Source of the DNA: Pararhizobium sp. IMCC3301
Lineage (GTDB): Bacteria; Pseudomonadota; Alphaproteobacteria; Rhizobiales; GCA-2746425
DNA: 64,000 bases
Assembly (NCBI RefSeq): GCF_030758315.1
Contig: NZ_CP132336.1
Location: forward strand, 1,736,001-1,800,000
Direction: 5' to 3'
Part shown: positions 18,189-25,941 of the stretch, piece by piece
How positions within the stretch are numbered: position 1 is the first letter of the stretch
Layout: every line of letters begins with the position of its first letter
Made by a program: the position numbers and the translations under genes
The notes under the pieces: generated by a model
Databases searched by the model: none
What the model was told of the DNA's origin: nothing
The model's input: the letters and a program-made list of their open reading frames with translations, nothing else

Positions 18189-18507
18189 TTTCGGTATCCT
18201 TCCGGGGTAACGGCACAGCGGCATCGTGCCGCCTGCGTGCCTCAAGCCTTCATATTGAGACGTTCCGGACAGTGATCTGTTACAGCGGGTGCACAAAAAA
18301 GCGGCCATGCTCCGCGACCGGAGATTTTACAATTGCCGGACTGAACTATTGGATGCCTATCCGGCATCACGGCGGTGAGGACAGAAAGCGGGCACCTGCG
18401 CGGCAAGCGTTTGGCAAGAGGCCTGTGAAAGGAAAACGGTGGCAGCAGGGGCAGCCTTCCTGTCCGGTACTCTTCGACAGAAAGACTGCCCCGTTTTCGG
18501 TGGCTGT
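18189..18507. other. Intergenic region upstream of the CBS-BON gene
   Basis: It must contain the promoter of the CBS-BON gene. I found no TTGA-N6-TCAA box, no clear -35/-10 pair and no convincing small gene. The EF-hand gene ends at its far side. Confidence 0.4.
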
Positions 18508-18750
18508 CTAATCCATCGCGGGCAGCACGCCGTTTTCGATGGCGGCAGCGAGTTCTGCCGGATCGACCGCACCATCTGCATTGGTATCAATTTCGGCGTA
18601 TTGTTCTTCGGTCAGAGTGGCATATTCGGTCTGCATTTCAGCCAGTGAATACAGGCCATCTTCATCGGTATCCATCTCATGGGCCATTGCCGATGTGGCG
18701 ATTGCGGCAGCACCAAGGGTTGCGCCAATGGCATAAATCAGTCTGTTCAC
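18508..18750 (-). CDS. Small periplasmic EF-hand protein
   Basis: An 80-residue protein starting at GTG 18750, which follows AGGAAACTACC. It has a signal peptide ending at AMA-HEMD and two EF-hand loops, DTDEDGLYSLAE and DTNADGAVDPAE, both with acidic ligands at positions 1, 3, 5 and 12. Calcium-dependent structural or binding role in the periplasm is likely. It lies 61 bp downstream of the DUF2231-like membrane gene on the same strand and is probably the last gene of that operon. Confidence 0.88.
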   Translation of the reverse strand: MNRLIYAIGATLGAAAIATSAMAHEMDTDEDGLYSLAEMQTEYATLTEEQYAEIDTNADGAVDPAELAAAIENGVLPAMD

Positions 18751-18811
18751 GGTAGTTTCCTTTCTTAAGTTCCACAGGTCACGCCGTTCCGATTGGTCCG
18801 GCAATTATGCA

Positions 18812-19510
18812 TCATGCATGCCGCCGCCATCCGACAATGCCGATTGCGATCAGCAACACCGCGCCCAGCCCGTAAACCAGCAGCATCCAGGTGGGCAGAT
18901 AGAAAGTCATATAGACGTTCCAGCCAATATAGCTGAGGCTCTTGGTCACCAGCGAAGGCGTGCCGGTCAGCGATCCGCCCAAAGTGCCGGTGATCGTGAT
19001 CACCAACGCGCCGATTGTGGCCAGCGTGAAGGTCACCCAGCGTTGCCCGCCATCAAACAGATTGCGGCGGAAACGATAGCCAAGAACGCTCATCACGGTC
19101 CAGTAGGACAGGGTCCATGTCGCCAGCATGATGTGGTTGCGCCCCAGCGGCGATTCTGTGATCGCCGACCACGGATAGATCGTAAGGCCCAGTGAATAGG
19201 TCACAAATCCGGCGAGCGTGCCAAGCGCAGCCACAGGCCAGATCGCCTTTTGCAGCCGAACGGCGAATTCAGAGTCCGAGAAGCTGCGAATCAGGATGAA
19301 CAGATAGGCGGTCATCCATAGCCCGACCGGAAAGTGTGCGACAAGAATGTGATAAACCGGGCTGAGCGAAAACGCGGGCGTGCCTTCGACGGCAACGGTG
19401 ACCCCTCCGCCTTCGCTGTGCGCCAATGCAGCACCGGTCGCCGCAAGCATCAGGGCCGCAGTCGCGAGGCCGATCCAGCGGCCTCGTCGCATCAATCCGG
19501 GGCGTTTCAT
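18812..19510 (-). CDS. DUF2231-like membrane protein
   Basis: A 232-residue protein with a signal-like N-terminus (RGRWIGLATAALMLAATGAALAH) and four further helices. SPVYHILVAHFPVGLWMTAYLF resembles the His-containing first helix of DUF2231 proteins, which are often found beside cytochromes. Further histidines (GRNHIMLATW) could be heme ligands. ATG 19510 follows AAAGGAAG. An alternative ATG at 19567 has GGAGGA and overlaps the upstream stop, so the protein may be 19 residues longer. Co-transcription with the heme-domain gene suggests a membrane anchor or electron partner for it. Confidence 0.72.
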   Translation of the reverse strand: MKRPGLMRRGRWIGLATAALMLAATGAALAHSEGGGVTVAVEGTPAFSLSPVYHILVAHFPVGLWMTAYLFILIRSFSDSEFAVRLQKAIWPVAALGTLAGFVTYSLGLTIYPWSAITESPLGRNHIMLATWTLSYWTVMSVLGYRFRRNLFDGGQRWVTFTLATIGALVITITGTLGGSLTGTPSLVTKSLSYIGWNVYMTFYLPTWMLLVYGLGAVLLIAIGIVGWRRHA

Positions 19511-19563
19511 GTCGGCTTCCTTTCTGGCATTCGTGGATGGGTTTTGCGTATCGGCCGGACGGT

Positions 19564-20952
19564 TCATGTCGATTCCTCCCGGCGACGCATCAGAAGGTTG
19601 ATGTTGATGCCAAGTCCGACGATCAAGCCGAGGCTGGCGATGAGCGTCCAGATCCATTGACGCTTGATTTCCTGGGCGAATTCGAGCTGAACACCGTAGA
19701 GGGCAAGCTGTTCTTCGCTGTGGCGGTAGGCCACCGGGACGCGCGCTGCGATACGGTCTGCACCCGGATGCTGGCGTGCGTCGGTCAGACGGTCCCACGT
19801 GACCTGACCGGGATAGAACATCGGTATTTCCGTCCAGGGGCCGCTCCAGTCGGGCGCGGTGCCGGCCTCGAACCGTTCAGCCACCATTTGCGCCGGTTGT
19901 TCGAGGCCCAGCGAGACCGGCAGCGAAACATAGTGCCAGCGCATCGTCGAAGCATTGCGGAATACCGCAAAGGCCAGATCGTAGCTGCCACCATCGCGGA
20001 ACATCTTGTCGTCCAGCGGATTACCGGTATCCATGTCGCGCACCAGCGTCACGTCCCAGAAGCCGTTGCGCCAGCGCGCCGTCTGCGGCATTACGACGTC
20101 ACCGCGCGACCCGGTCGCCTCGCGCAGATAGCGGCGCGGAATGGCATCGCCGTTTTTCCAGGCGTAATCCGGATCGAACGGCACTGCAGTTTCGGCACTC
20201 AGGTAATAAGTGTCGTTGAACCCAACCTCCCCTGCGATCACCGCGTCGATCGACAGCGCGGTTTTGCCGGCGATCTGGGGATCGAACATGTATCTCGGTT
20301 GGTTGGCCGCCGTATCCCAGTTGGTCGTATAGGGGCCGGAGCCGGCATCGCCGCCGCGCTCTTCGGCAACGAACCCATCATCGCCCAGGCCGATCGGGTT
20401 CGACCGGCTCGAGCGCCATTGCCACAGGTCGATGAACTGACCCGCCGCGCGCAATCTCTCCAGTTCGCTCTCCGGTTTGATCGAGTCGAAATCATCGGAG
20501 TCGGTCCGGGTCGAGGGCAGATATTTGGTGCGTTCTTCATCGGTTTCCGGCACGCCGGTGAAGGTGGTTAGCCCTTCACCAATGGTGATGTAACCGCCAT
20601 AGCGGCTGAATAAAGGTACCGAGCCATCATCGATCATCATCGCAACCCGGTCCTCGGTCAGAAATTCCGGGTTCGACCCCAGCGCCGCGCCGCCGCGCTT
20701 TTCCCAGTTGCCGTCCTGATAGACCAGCACATCGTTGAACAGGCTCGGCCGATCCACCGGCCAGCGGTAGCGGAAATAGATCCGTTCGCCGTCAAAGGCC
20801 GCTTTGACCTGAAGCTCGGATGTCAATTCCTCGGGAATGACGATGTTGCGTTCAGGATCATCTTTGACAATCCCGGTTCCGTGCGTAGCCCAGCCAAGCA
20901 CTAGAAGCCCGGCAAAAAGCGCGGTCGATCCCGCCAGATAAAGCGTGCGCAT
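19564..20952 (-). CDS. Ethylbenzene dehydrogenase-like heme-binding protein
   Basis: A 462-residue protein with an N-terminal signal/anchor (LYLAGSTALFAGLLVLGWA), a long periplasmic part and a C-terminal transmembrane helix (IWTLIASLGLIVGLGININLLM). The periplasmic part has the EB_dh b-type heme domain layout: VKAAFDGERIYFRYRW near residue 50, then DRVAMMIDDGSVPLF. Sequence near the end (ATMRWHYVSLPVSLGL) fits the second heme-ligand region. In known systems this domain is the gamma subunit of molybdenum dehydrogenases. No molybdopterin subunit is present here, so it is likely an independent cytochrome. It starts 2 bp after the stop of the small membrane protein gene. Confidence 0.8.
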   Translation of the reverse strand: MRTLYLAGSTALFAGLLVLGWATHGTGIVKDDPERNIVIPEELTSELQVKAAFDGERIYFRYRWPVDRPSLFNDVLVYQDGNWEKRGGAALGSNPEFLTEDRVAMMIDDGSVPLFSRYGGYITIGEGLTTFTGVPETDEERTKYLPSTRTDSDDFDSIKPESELERLRAAGQFIDLWQWRSSRSNPIGLGDDGFVAEERGGDAGSGPYTTNWDTAANQPRYMFDPQIAGKTALSIDAVIAGEVGFNDTYYLSAETAVPFDPDYAWKNGDAIPRRYLREATGSRGDVVMPQTARWRNGFWDVTLVRDMDTGNPLDDKMFRDGGSYDLAFAVFRNASTMRWHYVSLPVSLGLEQPAQMVAERFEAGTAPDWSGPWTEIPMFYPGQVTWDRLTDARQHPGADRIAARVPVAYRHSEEQLALYGVQLEFAQEIKRQWIWTLIASLGLIVGLGININLLMRRREEST

Positions 20953-20954
20953 CC

Positions 20955-21119
20955 TCAGGCCCCGCCCTTGCCGGTCGTGTTGTTCCTGTTTGCGGTCTGT
21001 GATGCAGAACCGACCCGGATATGGGCGGGGGCTTGAGCCCTGGCAATGCCGGAAAAATAGGCAACCATCAGGCTGCTTCCCAGCAATAGAAAAAGCGCAG
21101 TCTCAACGAGCCATGGCAT
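20955..21119 (-). CDS. 54-residue membrane protein heading the heme operon
   Basis: A short frame from ATG 21119, preceded by AAAGGATATCGCT, encodes MPWLVETALFLLLGSS followed by more hydrophobic sequence to about residue 28. A hydrophilic tail follows. Its TGA at 20955-20957 is only 2 bp from the ATG of the EB_dh-like gene, which indicates translational coupling. One transmembrane helix, or an uncleaved signal with AQA near residue 30, is expected. I know of no named family. Small subunits of this kind are common in cytochrome complexes. Confidence 0.68.
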   Translation of the reverse strand: MPWLVETALFLLLGSSLMVAYFSGIARAQAPAHIRVGSASQTANRNNTTGKGGA

Positions 21120-21474
21120 AGCGATATCCTTTCATTTGCGTTTTTCGCGGCGCTTTCGACGCCAGTGACCCCGAACAGGCCGCCTATCTAAATAGACGTG
21201 CAAAGAGAAGGAGCGTTACGAGCCGGCTACAAAATTTCAAATAGGGTCAGGGTCGGGTTTTGGTTGGGGGTAATCGGAAACTCTGTAACGGGAACGTCCG
21301 CCGGACGTCTGTTACTAACATTGGATAATCGAAACCAGGCCTCCGACTTGTCTCCAGCTATCAGCGAACGAATGACTTTTGCCGGTGCAAGCTACCGAGC
21401 TGTGAAGTCTTGTCCCTGCAGCTTTACGCGCCCAGTTCGGGTGAGCCACCCACCGCCACGGGAACCTGTTTGAC
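21120..21474. other. Divergent intergenic region with an inverted repeat
   Basis: This 355-bp gap separates the heme operon (minus) from the DMT permease (plus). It holds the 31-bp inverted repeat at 21285-21315. No further gene is supported. Confidence 0.5.
21285..21315. promoter_or_regulatory. Imperfect 31-bp inverted repeat
   Basis: The core ACGTCCG-C-CGGACGT (21294-21308) is a perfect palindrome with 7-bp arms. Outer GTAAC (21285-21289) and GTTAC (21311-21315) extend the symmetry. It sits between divergent transcription units and could be an operator; the regulator is unknown. Confidence 0.5.
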
Positions 21475-22392
21475 ATGACTGTATCTGCCTTCGCCAGGAT
21501 CATTCTGGCAATGCTGCTCTGGGCGCTTTGTTTTCCATTACTCACCATCGGTATCACTCTTGCGCCGCATCTGAGTTTTGCAACGCTGCGCGCGGTTCTT
21601 GCCGGGCTTGTGCTGATCGGACTGGCGCGCGCGCTTGGCCGCCCGTTTCCGCGCAGCGCTGCAATGTGGAAAACGCTTGCGATAATGGGTGTCGGAGCTA
21701 CCAGCCTCGGTTTTCTCGGCATGTTTCACGCCGCAGAATTCGTCTCGCCGGGCATTGCCACAGTGATTGCCAACACCCAGCCACTGCTCGCAGCCGCGCT
21801 TGGCGGCATTGTGCTGGGCGAGCGCCTGAGCCTGGTTGGTAAAACGGGACTCTTTATCGGTTTCCTCGGGATCGTCGTCATCGCGGCGCCGGTAATATTT
21901 TCCAGCGGCGGGGAGAGTTACCTCATTGGCGTTGCCTATATCATTCTTGCGGCACTCGGCATTACTGTCAGCAATGTCATGATCAAGAAGATTGCCGGCC
22001 GGGTCGATCCGTTCATGGCGATGGGCTTGCAACTGTTGATCGGCAGCATCCCGCTGGCCATAGCTGCAGGCCTGACCGAAGATCCCACCGCAATTCAGTG
22101 GACATTCACATTTGTTACGGTCCTGCTGACACTTGCCGTGTTCGGATCAGCACTGGTTTACGTTGTCTGGATGTCGGTATTGAGTGAGGTACCGCTCAAT
22201 CAGGCCAATGCTTTCAGCTTTCTCATCCCGGTTTTCGGTCTGACAATAGGTGTGCTGTTTTACGGCGAAAATCTGGGCCTTCTGAAACTTGCAGGAATCG
22301 TTCTGGCAATCATCGGTGTCGTTCTGGTGACCCGGAAAGGCGCCGCAAAGCCGGCCGTTTTACCACCTGCAAAAGCTCCGGTGCCGACTTGA
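21475..22392 (+). CDS. EamA/DMT-family permease
   Basis: A 305-residue drug/metabolite transporter with ten predicted helices in two EamA repeats. The first repeat begins IILAMLLWALCFPLLTIG and ends with LGGIVLGERLSLVGKTGLFIGFLGIVVI. The second ends FSFLIPVFGLTIGVLFYGENLGLLKLAGIVLAIIGVVLV, the typical EamA close. It exports or imports small metabolites across the inner membrane; substrate unknown. Its stop codon is inside an FNR/FixK-like box belonging to the next gene. Confidence 0.92.
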   Translation: MTVSAFARIILAMLLWALCFPLLTIGITLAPHLSFATLRAVLAGLVLIGLARALGRPFPRSAAMWKTLAIMGVGATSLGFLGMFHAAEFVSPGIATVIANTQPLLAAALGGIVLGERLSLVGKTGLFIGFLGIVVIAAPVIFSSGGESYLIGVAYIILAALGITVSNVMIKKIAGRVDPFMAMGLQLLIGSIPLAIAAGLTEDPTAIQWTFTFVTVLLTLAVFGSALVYVVWMSVLSEVPLNQANAFSFLIPVFGLTIGVLFYGENLGLLKLAGIVLAIIGVVLVTRKGAAKPAVLPPAKAPVPT

Positions 22393-22402
22393 CTGAAATC
22401 AA
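22389..22402 (+). promoter_or_regulatory. FNR/FixK-like box upstream of the first ECF sigma gene
   Basis: TTGACTGAAATCAA matches TTGA-N6-TCAA. It is centred about 69 bp before the sigma-factor ATG and overlaps the stop codon of the DMT permease. A class II position would place the transcript start about 28 nt before the ATG. Confidence 0.6.
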
Positions 22403-22464
22403 AGCACCGCCAGCAGACCTCAACCATAAATATATGCAACATGTTTCACAGAAGGTGACAGCAA

Positions 22465-23127
22465 ATGTGCGCTCACAATTCCGATTCCATACAAAATCAG
22501 CATCATAGGCCAATGGCCGATAACGGCTCCAGCTCCATGACGCCTGCAATCGAAGCGGCCCTGAAGGCACATTATCGCGACTTCCTGAAATATCTGCTGC
22601 GCCGGGTCGGCGATCCGGCTGCGGCAGAGGACATACTGCAGAATTTCTGCCTGAGGGTCATGCAAAGCGGAACTGAACTGAGGGATGACCGCAGCGCGAT
22701 CGGCTGGCTCTACAAGGTGCTGCGCTCCGTGTTGATAGATCACTACCGCAAGGACGCGGTGCGGCAGCGCGGCCATGCCAGCTACACTCAGGAGAAACAG
22801 GTGCTGAAGGACAATCACGCGGCTGCGGACAGCGATGAAGCCATATGCAAGTGCATACGCGGGCTGGTGTCAGACTTACGGCCCGAATATGCCGAACTGG
22901 TAATGCGGATCGACTTCCTGGAGGAGCCTCGCGATCAAGTCGGTGCCGAGCTAGACATTACGCAGCAGAATCTTCGGGTGCGGCTTCACCGGGCGCGTTT
23001 GGCGATCGGCTCCGCCCTGCAAAAGCATTGTGGGACATGTTGTAAAGCAGGGTATGACGACTGTTCCTGCGACCGCGATTGCACCAGAACCGGGTCACCG
23101 GCAGATCAACAACTTCGTTCTGTCTGA
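22465..23127 (+). CDS. ECF sigma factor with Cys-rich C-terminal tail (first copy)
   Basis: A 220-residue sigma-70-family ECF factor. Region 2 is seen as FLKYLLRRVGDPAAAEDILQNFCLRV and WLYKVLRSVLIDHYRK. Region 4 is seen as ELDITQQNLRVRLHRARLAI. After region 4 comes HCGTCC followed by CSCDRDC, a metal- or redox-binding-like tail as in some metal-responsive ECF factors. No cognate anti-sigma gene is adjacent. AGAAGGTGACAG precedes the ATG. It is convergent with a paralogue whose tail has the same pattern. An FNR/FixK-like box stands upstream. Confidence 0.9.
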   Translation: MCAHNSDSIQNQHHRPMADNGSSSMTPAIEAALKAHYRDFLKYLLRRVGDPAAAEDILQNFCLRVMQSGTELRDDRSAIGWLYKVLRSVLIDHYRKDAVRQRGHASYTQEKQVLKDNHAAADSDEAICKCIRGLVSDLRPEYAELVMRIDFLEEPRDQVGAELDITQQNLRVRLHRARLAIGSALQKHCGTCCKAGYDDCSCDRDCTRTGSPADQQLRSV

Positions 23128-23253
23128 ACCCGCCCACCTGCTGGCATTATCTGTACACCCTGCCAGCCAGGGTGGCGACGAGATTGCAAAATGTTCAGAA
23201 TGCAACCGACTCTGGAAATCTTCGAGTTGCAACTTGAGCAGATTTCAAGAATG

Positions 23254-23916
23254 TCAGTGCAGGCAGGAATTACTTTCCTGTGCCGGATCAGACTTATGAT
23301 TGCCGCGTCCGCAACTGCAATCGCGGAAGCTCTGTTCACAGCAACTGCCACAGGAATTGTCGAGTTCCTTGCGCAAAGCCTGCCGGGCGCGGTGCAGCCG
23401 AACTCTGGCATTTGCCGGAGTAATGCCGAGATCCACGGCCACTGCCTCACGGGCTTCCCCAGCCAGATCGATCCGCTGCAGAATTTCCGAATAGTCCGGG
23501 CGAAGCGCCGAAATGAGCTTCTGGAAGCACTTGCACAGACTGTCTTCCATCGGCATGTCTTCACTTTGATCGCCAAACAGCAATTGCTCTTGCACATACG
23601 CTTCTTCGCGGCGTTTGCGCGCCGTTTCGCTGCGATAATGATCCATCAGCACGGAACGCAGCACACTGTAAAGCCAGGCAATCACACTGTCGTTGTCTCT
23701 GACTTCGTCGGCTTTTCTGACGGCGCGCAGGAAGAAATTCTGAAGCACATCCTCTGCCGTGCTGCGGTTGCCAAGACGGCGGGTGAGAAACCGCAAAAAG
23801 GCGTGATGATTTTCAGTCAGAGCGGTCTCGATGACCGGGCGCACCGGCGCTTTGCCCTGGACCACTTCATCACGTGTCCTAACCGGTTTGGCTTGGTGGA
23901 TTTGCGCTGCGATCAT
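23254..23916 (-). CDS. ECF sigma factor with Cys-rich C-terminal tail (second copy)
   Basis: A 220-residue paralogue of the sigma factor at 22465-23127. It shares the same landmarks: LTRRLGNRSTAEDVLQNFFLRAV, WLYSVLRSVLMDHYRSE, region 4 ITPANARVRLHRARQALRKEL, and the tail CGSCC...CSCG. CKCFQKL occurs between regions 2 and 4, as CKCIRGL does in the first copy. Identical lengths and aligned cysteines indicate an ancient duplication. AAGGAG stands 7 bases from the ATG. An FNR/FixK-like box lies about 200 bp upstream on the 5' side. The tail may sense metal or redox state in place of an anti-sigma factor. Confidence 0.9.
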   Translation of the reverse strand: MIAAQIHQAKPVRTRDEVVQGKAPVRPVIETALTENHHAFLRFLTRRLGNRSTAEDVLQNFFLRAVRKADEVRDNDSVIAWLYSVLRSVLMDHYRSETARKRREEAYVQEQLLFGDQSEDMPMEDSLCKCFQKLISALRPDYSEILQRIDLAGEAREAVAVDLGITPANARVRLHRARQALRKELDNSCGSCCEQSFRDCSCGRGNHKSDPAQESNSCLH

Positions 23917-24256
23917 TGATCATCTCCTTGATCTCGATTCGGGATACGGGAAGAACCGGGAATTGTTTCAACTCAGCGACATGTCCCTTGCATTTGGTGG
24001 TCCGGCTATTCAAAACAACCATCTCTGCCATATTCCCTTGATCGAATTGCAGGGCGTCAGGCGCGTCACATAGCTAATGCAATAGCCAGGTGTTCACCGG
24101 TTGGTCTTTGATCTGGGTCAATTCATTTGCACCACGCGGTCCCACCGTCAATTTGTATCGCACCAGCCATCCGGCAAAGGCGAAAACGCAGCCTCTATCC
24201 GGGTTTTGCAGCGGTCGGGGCCAAAGCAATTCAGTTAAATTCAAACCGGGAATGTT
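23917..24256. other. Intergenic region upstream of the second ECF sigma gene
   Basis: A 340-bp gap. Apart from the FNR/FixK-like box at 24108-24121 I see no gene or clear repeat. It should contain the promoter of the minus-strand sigma gene. Confidence 0.45.
24108..24121 (-). promoter_or_regulatory. FNR/FixK-like box upstream of the second ECF sigma gene
   Basis: TTGATCTGGGTCAA matches TTGA-N6-TCAA. It is centred about 200 bp from the ATG at 23916. A class II position would give a leader of roughly 155 nt. Confidence 0.55.
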
Positions 24257-24748
24257 CTATTCCTGCAGGGTTGGGTGCAGCGTTAACATGGTGAGATGAA
24301 GCAGCTTGCGGCGGCCTGCCCGCAGGCGCTTTGTGACTTCTCTCTCGCTGAGCCTCATTTCGGCAGCTATCTCGGATGGCGACTGATCAAGTATTTCAGC
24401 CCGCCAGACCGGTTCGCCATGAACCGGGTCAAGCAGTGCGATGAGCGTGCCGACGGATTCCCGCAGAATTGCTTCCAGTTCGCCATCTTCAAAGTCTTCC
24501 GCCTCTGCGGCATCAAGATGACCATTTCCCCGATCACCATTATTATCACCGCCTTGCTCATCCATCGTTGAAGCTGATCCGGTGCAACAGCAGTCCGCCT
24601 GTCCGTTTTCTGTAGTTGGATCACATTGACACGGTCTGTTTTGCAAAATTTGCCGATCTGCTGAACCATCAGGCCTGTCAAGACTGCGCCTGATCATGTC
24701 TGCGTCCCGGGCGGCACAGGTTTTACATTCCACTTTATCACCTAACAA
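24257..24748 (-). CDS. Cys-rich protein with a sigma-70 region-4-like C-terminus
   Basis: A protein of up to 163 residues. The N-terminal third has two Cys groups: CKTC at residues 8-11, then CQC and CCC near 40-55. An acidic linker follows (EAEDFEDGELE). The C-terminal third, DQSPSEIAAEMRLSEREVTKRLRAGRRKLLHLT, is a sigma-70 region-4-like HTH. Region 2 is missing, so it cannot act as a complete sigma factor. Start is TTG 24748 (GGAGG 11 bases upstream) or GTG 24733 (AGGTGATAAA upstream). Standing beside two Cys-tailed ECF factors, it may modulate them or bind DNA with metal control. Function unknown. Confidence 0.75.
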   Translation of the reverse strand: MLGDKVECKTCAARDADMIRRSLDRPDGSADRQILQNRPCQCDPTTENGQADCCCTGSASTMDEQGGDNNGDRGNGHLDAAEAEDFEDGELEAILRESVGTLIALLDPVHGEPVWRAEILDQSPSEIAAEMRLSEREVTKRLRAGRRKLLHLTMLTLHPTLQE

Positions 24749-25013
24749 ATTCCGATTTTCCTCCGCCCCTATCCGCTCCAGGCCAAAACATGGAGTCCAG
24801 GGTCCTTATAGAGACGCCAAACAAAAGCTGATCGTTACAAACTTTCAAAAAGCGCTGCAACAAGACGCCAGCGGAATCACCGGAACGGCCAGACTGCCAG
24901 ACTGCCAGACACGTTGCGGACCATTCGGCTGTAACGGTTTGAACGCTAAAACGTCTTCCAGAACATCAAGTTGAAAAGAGCGCCAGACGCGCAACCAAGG
25001 ACGACAGACCGGC

Positions 25014-25202
25014 CTGCCGGAAGACATCGTCAATGTCGAAGGCGGTGCCATCGCCCATGGCCATCCGATCGGCGCGACCGGCGCTGTCCTGACAACGCGG
25101 CTGCTGCACGCAATGCAGCGCGATTCCGTCAATCGGGGCCTTGTCACCCTTTGCATTGGCGGCGGTCAGGGAATCGCCCTCGCCCTGGAGTCCGTTTTAT
25201 GA
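25014..25202 (+). pseudogene. C-terminal remnant of a thiolase
   Basis: Sixty-two codons ending in TGA encode the thiolase C-terminus: [30 protein letters not shown] and then [17 protein letters not shown]. Both C-terminal active-site landmarks, the GHP histidine and the CIGGG cysteine, are present. The N-terminal 330 or so residues are absent; upstream DNA to 24749 shows no thiolase sequence. It is a deletion remnant. Confidence 0.85.
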
Positions 25203-25316
25203 ATGTGCGGTCCATTTGACGCACCAAAACAACCGTCCTGACGATCGCCTTATTGGGTTGGCTTGAATTTCCACCAGTGCAAAACAACCTTGAAACTTCA
25301 AATTGCCTGTAAGCCG

Positions 25317-25350
25317 CGAGTATGCGAATTCTGAAGACTCCGCATACTCG
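25317..25350. promoter_or_regulatory. Perfect 10-bp inverted repeat upstream of the K+ channel gene
   Basis: CGAGTATGCG and CGCATACTCG are separated by 14 bases. The right arm is followed by GACTTTTCT, so on the plus strand it could fold as a weak terminator. Equally it could be an operator or leader hairpin for the channel gene, which starts 46 bp downstream. Confidence 0.5.
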
Positions 25351-25396
25351 GACTTTTCTATCGAGAAAGTAACACTGACCGGAAAGGAAGGCGAAA

Positions 25397-25846
25397 ATGC
25401 TTGTTGCCGTTCTAATGGCCGTATCACTTGTGGTTGTGACGTTTTTGATCCATTACGTGGCCTTGCGTTGGATGTCGAGCGGGATGGCACATATTCCAAT
25501 GCGACCCGATATGCGTATTTTTGTCATTGTCCTGATGGCACTTGCCACTCATCTCGTTGAAATTGGTGTTTACGCACTTGCTTATGGACTGGGAGAAAAT
25601 GTGTTCGCGCTCGGCAGTTTCAGCGGTAGGGCGGTGACCGGATCGCTCGATTATCTGTATTTTTCGATTGTGAGTTACACCTCGCTCGGACTTGGCGACA
25701 TATCTCCCACTGAGCATCTGCGTTTCATCACCGGCGTTGAGGCATTGAACGGGCTGCTTCTGATCGCATGGTCAGGCTCGTTCACCTATATGGCCATGGG
25801 CAGGCTCTGGACCTGGCAGACCTGTGTCGAACCGGATCCCAGATAA
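25397..25846 (+). CDS. Two-TM-type potassium channel protein
   Basis: A 149-residue membrane protein of the Ion_trans_2 type. An N-terminal helix (LMAVSLVVVTFLIHYVAL) is followed by an outer helix (IFVIVLMALATHLVEIGVYALAYG), the pore loop LYFSIVSYTSLGLGDISP, and an inner helix (GLLLIAWSGSFTYMAMG). The selectivity filter reads TSLGLGD instead of the classical TVGYGD, so ion selectivity may be relaxed. No RCK domain is present. AGGAAGG precedes the ATG. It lies upstream of the APC permease. Confidence 0.88.
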   Translation: MLVAVLMAVSLVVVTFLIHYVALRWMSSGMAHIPMRPDMRIFVIVLMALATHLVEIGVYALAYGLGENVFALGSFSGRAVTGSLDYLYFSIVSYTSLGLGDISPTEHLRFITGVEALNGLLLIAWSGSFTYMAMGRLWTWQTCVEPDPR

Positions 25847-25941
25847 CTCCAATCAGAGTGCCCGGGGTTGGATGAGGCACAACGTCCCTTCCCGCATTTG
25901 AACTGACAACAACAAGATCACAAAACCAGCGAGATGGACTA

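Noticed and set aside
19426-20571. A 381-codon open frame on the plus strand
   Set aside because: It is antisense to the EB_dh-like and DUF2231-like genes and its translation has no family features.
24885-24912. Short tandem repeat of GCCAGACT
   Set aside because: Fewer than three full units with no consequence for a gene; likely slippage.
25290-25301. TTGAAACTTCAA as an FNR box
   Set aside because: Spacing between TTGA and TCAA is four bases, not six.
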